Source of the DNA: Suillus spraguei
Taxonomy: Eukaryota; Basidiomycota; Agaricomycetes; Boletales; Suillaceae
Reading direction: 5' to 3'
DNA length: 64,000 nucleotides
NCBI GenBank assembly: GCA_016800925.1
Contig: JABCPU010000190.1
Span: forward strand, 61,352 to 125,351
Below, one piece after another: positions 57,013-64,000 of this stretch. The translations under genes and the position numbers were made by a program. The first letter of the stretch is position 1; every line of letters starts with the position of its first letter. The notes below the pieces were generated by a model. That model was not told the origin of the DNA, made no database searches, and was given only the letters and a program-made list of their open reading frames with translations.

Positions 57013-57545
57013 TGTTACGAACTGGGGTGGCATCACCAGCAATAGTGAAAAGACACAGGCAGTCTGCTGTGAAGTTCTACAATGCTCACAAGAGAGCAAG
57101 GTGAAAGTACAAGGAACTGGTTCCGAGTACGATCAAGGGTTCGGCCTCTAAGACAAGTCTAAGAGGTTCTACGAGAGAATAGAGACTAAGGCTAAGGAGT
57201 GCTTAGACTTAGAGACAATTCAAGACAACTAAAGATTGGGGGTCTTTAGCAAAGAGGAATCCAGGTAAAACCCAGTAAGATTGAGGTAAAGAATCTACTA
57301 CAAATACACTGTGCTTATATAGGTATGTATGTGCGCACAGACCAGGTAACTGTGAGAATATAACTGCATATCCTAATAAGGAAGGCATGTATCATACAAG
57401 TGTGTTGAAACACATGAGTCAGAGGTAAGAGCACGTGTTTAGCGTATGCATATGCTAAACCAGCCAAGTTCAAGAACAGAGTCATGGAGAGTCAGGACAT
57501 CGCAGTTATGTGATGTCTGATGGAAGTGGAAGTGTGACTGTAACA
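57013..57545 (-). mobile_element. solo LTR, family A, older copy
   Basis: TGTTACGAACTGGGGTGGCA to GAAGTGTGACTGTAACA, duplication CCAGG at 57008-57012 and 57546-57550. At 533 bp it is longer than other copies, because its last part (57420-57530) differs. The transcript-start motif has two substitutions, so it is older than the rest. Confidence 0.9.
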
Positions 57546-57786
57546 CCAGGAGAACATGGTGAGTCCTTTTGTCCTTTGTTGGGTCATAGCAGCTGACTAA
57601 AGTGGTGTAGAAGACATCAGTGGAGAGTTCTTTGAATCCAGCCTGGAGAAACAAAACATATGCATATGCCAATAAGTTCAAGACTAAGGTGCACTCCATT
57701 GTGATTGCACTTACATGCTTGACTGAAAGGCTGATGGGCCATTACAAATTCAGTTTAGTTCATCTTAGGGTGTAGACCTTGCGACT

Positions 57787-60541
57787 ATGGGCCAGTGCGA
57801 TGTTGTACAAGCAAGCATGGATGTTGAGGTGCGGGCACTTAGTACAACAGAAGTTGAGGTCAAATGGAAGGATCTGGATGAAGCAGACAGAAATGAGAAA
57901 GTGGGAAAACATGGAATGGAGGTGGTATTCAGTGATGGTTATGTCAGGCGTGTTTATCCCATGCTTGCATGCTACATAGCTGACTATCCAGAGCAATGTC
58001 TGGTTACATGTGCCAAGTATGAGACATGCCCTAAGTGCATGGCTTCTGAGAATGACTTAGGGAAAAGGGAGGCTTGCTGGAGATGAGCACAGCGAACCAC
58101 TCTCACTGTCATCAAGGATAACATTGGAGTCTCAACATTACTCAGTAACTTTCAAGATCATTGCAAACAACAACCTCATCTCAGGCGCAGTCACTCGGCC
58201 CTTCTGGGATGGATTCCCACTGTGCGATATCCACCTATCCATAACCCCAGACATTCTACATCAGCTGTATCAAGGCATAGTCAAGCATCTGATCCACTGG
58301 TGTAGCAGTCTAATGTCTGAGCAGGAACTGGATGATAGAATTTGCTGCCTTCCCCCTTGCTTTGGTGTATGCCATTTCAAGAAAGGGTGGTCAGAACTTT
58401 CACAGGTGTCTGGAAAGAAGAGAAAGGATATGGCAAAAAATTTATTGGGGTGTCTGATCGCAAGGCCCCCTCTCAAGTTATTATTTGCTATTGTGCAATC
58501 CTTGACTTTGTTTATATCACTCAGTACCCCTCCTATGATGACAACACCCTGCATTATTTTGACAACGCATTAAACCTATTTCATGACAACAAACACATTC
58601 TCACCAATCCAAATATAGTCCCTGTCAGAGGGCATCTCAATATACCAAAATTTCACGCCATGCTACACTACGCCCAAGCAATATGAGACTTTGGAACTAT
58701 GGACAATTACAATACTGAAATGTTTGAAAGGTTTCACATTGACTGTGCTAAGGAGGGTTGGAGAGCATCAAACTTTCATGATGAAGTTCCTCAGATGGTA
58801 CAGTGGCTAGCCAGGCAAGAGAAAGTTGCCATGTTTGAAAGCTACTTGGAGCATTATGAGAGTGCAGATGACGTACAGGCTGAAAAGGAGGCAGGTGTAG
58901 AGGATGTTGTTACGACCATGCAAAACAGGAGATTAGTAAGAAGTCCTGGTCTTACATGGGGTTGTACTGGAGGGTTGTAAAGTCAAAGGGGCTTGGCCTC
59001 AGCTCGTACGCTGTGCCCCTTACCCAAGTATGTGCCCTTAATTTCGGATGAAGTCCAAGGGAGAGTTCTGGTGAAGTCCAGATGGAGGGTCCTGGATGAA
59101 CTCTAAGGCAGGATAGCTTGACAGAGCTCCGATGGACTTCCAGATGAGCGCGGGAATGCGCCGGAACTATTTCTGGAAGGTAGGGAGTAATGGTAACACT
59201 ACTGGAACAAGCTCCAAGTAGAACGGATGAAGGATGGACCGCTGGACAAAGTCCAGGGCAGGATAGGAGCAGAGCTCCAGAGGGAAAGATGATCCATAGA
59301 TGTCAGAGGATAGGATAGGATGGATCCGGAGGACTAGGGGTCCGAAGGTCCGGAGCTCAGGGGAGCGGAGGAGCGGAGGAGCGGAGGAGCATAGCTCTAT
59401 GGATCTTAGAGGAAGTGTTGGCTACTAGAGAGGAGTAGGTCCGGATATGGTGTAGAGATAGTATAGACTATTCTGGACAAGGTCCTGGAATAGAAACAGA
59501 CAGTATAAGACTACCAAAGGTAGAGTCGGAGGTGAAACAGATGATAGACGGAGATGGACAAGTCCGAAAAGATTATAGGATAGGATCAAAGCTCCGGCTA
59601 GGGAGTGATCCCATAGGCCTGAGTTCGGAAGCTTACAAGGGCCGAGCCCAAGTGCAAGAACGGAGACAGAGTTATATAGACATGATAACAGGATACAGAG
59701 TAATCAAAGGAATATACAGAAGTAGGAACAATGAATCAGACTGAGGTCTGCAGGAGTTTGTACTACAAGTTTATATACTGTGGAGCATGCCGGAGGGTAA
59801 GTACGGATAGTCCGAGGCTATGTCTGAAGCATACGGAAACACATTAGTAAGTACAGCGGGACATAAGGCTATGAACTGGAGATGAAGCTCGTACGAAATA
59901 CTTATCAAGACAGAGGCAGAGATCACCGAGAACCGGAAGCACAGAGATACCCAGAAGCCGGAGACACAGGTATATTCTAAAAGGGGTAATGCGCAGGTGC
60001 GCAGGAATAGTTCGGATATGAACTCGGATCGGATATGGACACGGATCAGATATGGACATGGATCGGATATGGACACAGATCGGATATGGACACGGATGGA
60101 TATGGATTGGAGTGGATGGGTGGATTGGATATGTGAACTGGATTGGATGGGTGGATCAGATATGTGTAGGTTGGGTGTCTGGATGTCCATGGATTGGATT
60201 TGATCTAGACCTGAATGTACAGTATATGACAGATGTCCAGGGCCCAAAGATGGGTATTTCCATATTGTAAAGACCATCTGCCATCAATCAGCCTCTGGCC
60301 AGCATACATTCCAAACATCACTGTCCTCCTTCTCTCATCATTGAATCATCTACCTCAATCAGTTTCTTAATCGCAGCCAAGGCCAAGCTATTCCTAGATC
60401 TCAACTTCACTCTACTCAGCTCCCTTTCGATAATATTCCTGTCTTGCATGCATTTAAATTTGGACATGACACACTGGGCAATGATATAGATGGAAGCCAG
60501 GAGCTTGACGCAGTCAAGACTAAGATTCCCACAGATGTCAG
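57787..60541 (+). pseudogene. Plavaka (KDZ) transposase, split by LTR-X
   Basis: Plavaka transposases are DDE enzymes of basidiomycete KDZ elements. Motifs in order: GMEVVFSDGYVRRVYPMLAC, ADYPEQCLVTCAKYETCPKC, WDGFPLCDIH-like segment with ITPDILHQLYQGIVKHLIHW, CFGVCHFKKGWSELSQVSGK, KDMAKNLLGCLI, AILDFVYITQYPSYDDNTL, FHDNKHILTN, HLNIPKFHAMLHYA, NYNTEMFERFHIDCAKEGW, VPQMVQWLARQEKVAMFESY. Beyond the LTR (58908-60231), SQLHSTQLPFDNIPVLHAF and GNDIDGSQELDAVK form the usual C-terminus near 60300-60541. Frames alternate and contain stops (for example after EACWR and HYAQAI). The N-terminal third was not identified. Terminal inverted repeats were not found. Confidence 0.85.
58908..60231 (+). mobile_element. 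solo LTR, family X, in the Plavaka gene
   Basis: TGTTACGACCATGCAAAAC to CAGTATATGACA, perfect duplication GATGT at 58903-58907 and 60232-60236. 1324 bp, almost the same length as the copy at 51417-52743. Confidence 0.95.
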
Positions 60542-62058
60542 GTGACCCCAGCAAAATAATTACATAGAGTTACCCTGCAGAGAAACTCATGAAACACTAT
60601 GATTCACTCGTGTCATTTCTATGCATCTACAAAAAGTGAATTTATGCTTCAAATATTACATAATTGATATTCCTCCTAGGATAGCCACTAATAGTCACCT
60701 GATCTCAAATTTATGCATAGCCATTGATATCCCACATGACTTCTTCTCACACCCTTGAGCATATTACAAATCAACTATGACAATATTCAATAAATAGGGT
60801 AGGTCAGCACCCCTACAAAATGTGGGAAAACAGTAGCATAGCCATTCATTTTGTCTATATAAGACCCACCTTTTTGTCAATAAAAGAGAGATTTTCTCCC
60901 CCTCAGAAATATAACTGAGAGTGAAGTGTGACCAGCACTATCAGCACACTGTCAAGAACATTGTCAACAACAGTAAGATTGGAAGTCTACTCTGTGAGAT
61001 AGCACTACCTTGAGCTCACTGTGCTCAACAACTAGCAAGACCCTGAGCTCACTGTGTCTGACAACCAGCAAGACAACAAATTTTTTCTTTGACAAATTCA
61101 TTCTAGTTTCTTTCATCATCTTCTCTCTCTGTTTTTCTTTCTCTGTTGTCTGTTTCCTTGCTTCTGTTTCTTTTGAATCTTTCTCTTTTCTTCTTTTTCT
61201 TTGATTACTGGTCTCTCTCTCTCTTTCAAAGTTTGTTGGTGCTAAGTGTCCTTGTGTTTCTAATATTTGTGTTGTCTCTTTAGTCCATCTAAGGCCAGAG
61301 TAGCTTAGTGGGAGAGACTTTAGAGTTGACAGCGACACTTGATCTCGCACATCTGAGTAGCGATACTGAGTTAAGGTCTTCACTGACTGATAGACTCTAG
61401 TTATTGAAAGGGGACTTGGTATTGAAATCCAAGGACGTCCATTCCTGTTATCTGCTTAATACTCATAGTGAGTTCCTTGGCAGCAGGTTCAATAGTAAGC
61501 TAGAAGATCTCTGAAGTAGTGACTAGTCTTGACCAGGGATTCTACCTGCTTGTCTGAGAAGGTGATTGTTGTAACTTCCCACAAATTGCAGTAGCACAAT
61601 TGTTGCAAAACACCTGCATTCCATTGGAGAGAGTAATTCGGCCAGTTACTTCTTTCTTAGTTTGTTTGACTTCTGTGTTTTTCTTTGAAGTTTAGTTGTT
61701 TCGAGAATCTTTGTCATTGTCCAAGAGTTTGCTGATCTCACAGAAGTGACTCATTTGCTGACCGTAGCCTGGGGAACATAAACAGCCACCCACGTACAAC
61801 CACATTATCAGTCATTGGTATTTGTCTGAATCACTGACCATGGAGATATTTGGTTTTATAGGTTTATCTATAGATCATCTATCTAAGAAGACAGTGTTCA
61901 CCTAGCTGGGGGTCCAATAAGATCTGCCAGACTCATATCGCCACCTGACCTACTGCCCAATCAACTGAAGGTGGGAGGTGAGACATCACCACTGCGCTGT
62001 AGGATGGTCAGTCTAAGGAGTGTGTGAAGGTGGGGGTGGGGGTATGTTCTTGCACAGG
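60542..62058. other. 1.5-kb stretch without supported genes
   Basis: Contains a pyrimidine-rich run of ttctctctgtttttctttctc type (61090-61230) and the frame 60964-61383 on the minus strand, a Lys/Glu/Arg-rich reading of that run, which is not credible as a gene. No repeats shared with the LTR families were noticed. Confidence 0.4.
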
Positions 62059-63650
62059 TCATGTCGTTAGCTGTGTGGATAAGAGGTCAATCCTTTCCTG
62101 CATGATGTCTAGGGATGAGGATAGTGTTTTAATCATATTCTGACATTCAGTAACAGAGGTGTGAAGTTCATTCACAGTCTCATCAATTTTGTCAGCAGCA
62201 ATCCTAAGGTCATCTTTCCTCTCATTATAGTCATTCTTAAGCTGGCATCGCAGGTGTTCCGCTTCTTCCAAGGCAGCTGTTAGAGATTTGCTAGAGGAGT
62301 TAACAGGGTCACCAAGGTTTTTGATATTGCAAGGAGGTTGTTTGTGTAGAGGTTTGATGACTGCTAGAATTTTCTTGGCCATTGTGGGGCCAGTTTGGCC
62401 AAGAGCTGAGTAGAAGCCACTAACACTATTTCACATGCAGTGTGTTTCTTGATTAGGAATGTGACTACGCAGATTGCAATGATGACTGGAAGTGGGGGTG
62501 GTAACTGACATTTGGTGAGTTTTGAAAAAGTATAGAGAAGAGGTGGATAGGGTATAAGGTTGGTGTTACAAGAACACCTTCTTGCACCTCTACTATCATT
62601 TTTCCTCCTATGCATCGCCATCTACTCTCATCCTGACGAGGCCTCCATCCTTGTCCTCTGTTACCTTGTCTGGCTTGCCATCGTCACTCCTACCTCGCCT
62701 ATGCCTGCCTCCTTCATCGTCGTTAACCGCACACTCTTCTGGTACTCTTCGCACTCCTCACACTCCTCACACCTCTCACACCTCAAATGCCTCTGTTGCA
62801 TTTGATGCCCTTGTCTGCGCTTCAACATGCGCTACCCCTTGGTTCACACAAACTACCCCTTGGCTCAAGGACTACGTCTGGTGTCATATTTCCTTTTATC
62901 TTTTCCTTTGCATTTACCTATGACTTGTGTGTCGCCTCATTGGCTCGTACCTTTTATACCTTCGGCTCCGCACCTATGACTCCCTTTCGCACATGCGTGC
63001 ATTCATTGGTTCATATGCCTCTGACTCATCTATGAGCATGCATCTTCCTATTGGCTATCTGACTTCATACTTAATCTAGTGATACTTACGTATTCGTGCT
63101 CTGCTCCAATCTTACATATAAATATGCGCAAATAGCCTTTGTACTTCTTTAACTTGAATCTACTTGATCTTCAACCCTGAACTTCTTTTCATAAGCTTTT
63201 CATAAGCTTATTGTCACTATTCGAACTTCGTAGAAGCTCATCGCTTCTACGTCTTTGATCGTCGTTAAGAACCTCGTCTCAGTGACATAGGTCATGAGAC
63301 AGTGCGTAGCGCCCACCTCTGACCAACACAACTAGCGCACTCTGTGCTAGGAGACCGATACGCACGGGGCCACCACTCTTGATAGAGTGCCCATCGCAGA
63401 CACCACTCAAGTTCCTTAGCACCTGGCTAGGTCGCTAACAGTTGCTGTCTTGACTCAGTAATTTTGCCAACAAGTAGACTTCCACACTTGCAGTGTCCAT
63501 GACAGAATTGGTCATTGACTCTATGTCTGCTGTCAAGGTGGGATTTCTTGTTGTATTACAAGTGTTGGGACCAATGCTTGGGGCAGAAGAGAGAGTGTTT
63601 GGTGGTCCAGAGCCAGACTTAGCTGGTGGCATATTAGTAATCAAAAGCAA
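62059..63650 (-). pseudogene. gag-like coiled-coil gene interrupted by LTR-B
   Basis: Minus strand. The part right of the LTR starts MPPAKSGSGPPNTLSSAP and runs to VEVYLLAKLLSQDSN. With the LTR and one 5-bp repeat left out the frame continues LIPYPPLLYTFSKL, LPPPLPVIIAICVVTFLI to a stop at about 62380. The next frame (62382-62059) gives KSLTAALEEAEHLRCQLKND and a coiled coil NELHTSVTECQNMIKTLSS. The Ser/Pro-rich start, Pro-Pro-Leu-x-Tyr-Thr-Phe motif and coiled coil resemble N-terminal proteins of basidiomycete retroelements, but I cannot name the family. The frame change near 62380 may be an intron or a slip. Confidence 0.5.
62564..63440 (+). mobile_element. solo LTR, family B
   Basis: TGTTACAAGAACACC to GGTCGCTAACA, 877 bp, matching 16951-18099 without its MITE. 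The flanks GTTGG (62559-62563) and GTTGC (63441-63445) agree at four of five bases, consistent with an aged duplication. Confidence 0.9.
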
Positions 63651-63834
63651 GTTAAAACATATCTAAATGATGTTTTTTGGGATTTTAAAGTGTTTTGATA
63701 GTGAAGAAAGGTGAGGTTGAAGCTGCAGTATTGGGCAGTGTTTGTACCATTGGGCACAGTAAGCTCGAGGGGTTTCCAGGGTCTTTTTACAGGGTGCCAC
63801 TTAGTTTGTGACTAAGAAGCAATTTCTGCCTGGA

Positions 63835-64000
63835 CTTGCATGCATTTATCTATGCTTGCCTATGCTCATTTGGACTCACATGGATGGGCCCACCTGCACT
63901 CATTTTCACTTGCCTGAGCTTATCTGCTTGTGTCTGCTCTTGCCTGTACCTCCACTCCTCTCATTCTGGCACCTTCAGGTGTTGTTTGCATATGTTCAAG
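63835..64000 (+). repeat. copy of the 25.4-kb minisatellite flank
   Basis: tgcctggacttgcatgcatt, ggactcacatggatgggccc and tctcattctggcaccttcag match 25390-25560 closely over about 165 bp and run off the window edge. The same dispersed repeat therefore occurs in both nests. Confidence 0.8.

Noticed and set aside
33335..57545. Direct repeats as a CRISPR-like array
   Set aside because: The repeats are LTRs of about 0.5-1.3 kb with target duplications in a eukaryotic genome.
60964..61383. Lys/Glu-rich minus-strand gene
   Set aside because: It is a translation of a polypyrimidine run with no recognisable domain or intron structure.

Overview
The window looks like a chromosomal segment of an agaricomycete (Basidiomycota). 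The reasons are densely spliced genes with roughly 45-60 nt GT..AG introns, a polyporopepsin-type aspartic peptidase, a Plavaka (KDZ superfamily) transposase, and gag/protease and transposase families typical of mushroom-forming fungi. I saw no prokaryotic features, rRNA, CRISPR array or convincing tRNA gene.

Layout. 0-16 kb is mostly host DNA: an alpha/beta hydrolase (2861-4571, minus) with a collapsed partial duplicate at 1240-1597, a two-exon conserved-looking protein (5630-6611), a SET1/COMPASS-type H3K4 methyltransferase (7753-11776) and a secreted A1 aspartic peptidase (13893-15371, minus). 16-26.5 kb is a nest of transposons. A hAT-like element (16746-18933, 8-bp target duplication) carries a solo LTR, which itself carries a mariner-like MITE. 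Next come a complete PIF/Harbinger element (19197-23178) with its two convergent genes, then a degenerate repeat block with two more solo LTRs and a minisatellite. 27-32.3 kb is a host island: a monocarboxylate-type MFS transporter (27098-29108) and an eIF3i WD40 gene (31002-32286, minus) whose first exon I cannot find. From 32.3 kb to the end is a second, larger nest. It holds a decayed Harbinger transposase split by a full-length chromodomain Ty3/gypsy element (33335-40944, minus sense), a dead gag-protease polyprotein carrying four solo LTRs, a DUF6532-like gene and a Plavaka transposase each interrupted by an LTR, and a gag-like gene interrupted by another.

The full-length chromovirus is the most informative unit. 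It has LTRs of 476 and 467 bp, a GTTTG target duplication, a polypurine tract, gag with a zinc knuckle, protease, RT, RNase H, integrase and chromodomain. Its primer-binding site matches the self-priming scheme known from Tf1/sushi elements: 11 nt just inside the 5' LTR are complementary to the predicted first 11 nt of the element's own transcript. It also has an extra 3' ORF, in the position where env would lie, ending in two zinc knuckles. Five LTR families can be separated (called here A, B, X, Y, Z). Most copies are solo LTRs with intact target duplications, so insertion order can often be read directly.

Many genes, host and transposon alike, show single-base frame slips, often in homopolymers. 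Some copies may be truly dead, but the shared pattern also suggests residual assembly errors, so absence of an intact frame should be read cautiously. The older elements additionally show C-to-T type decay.
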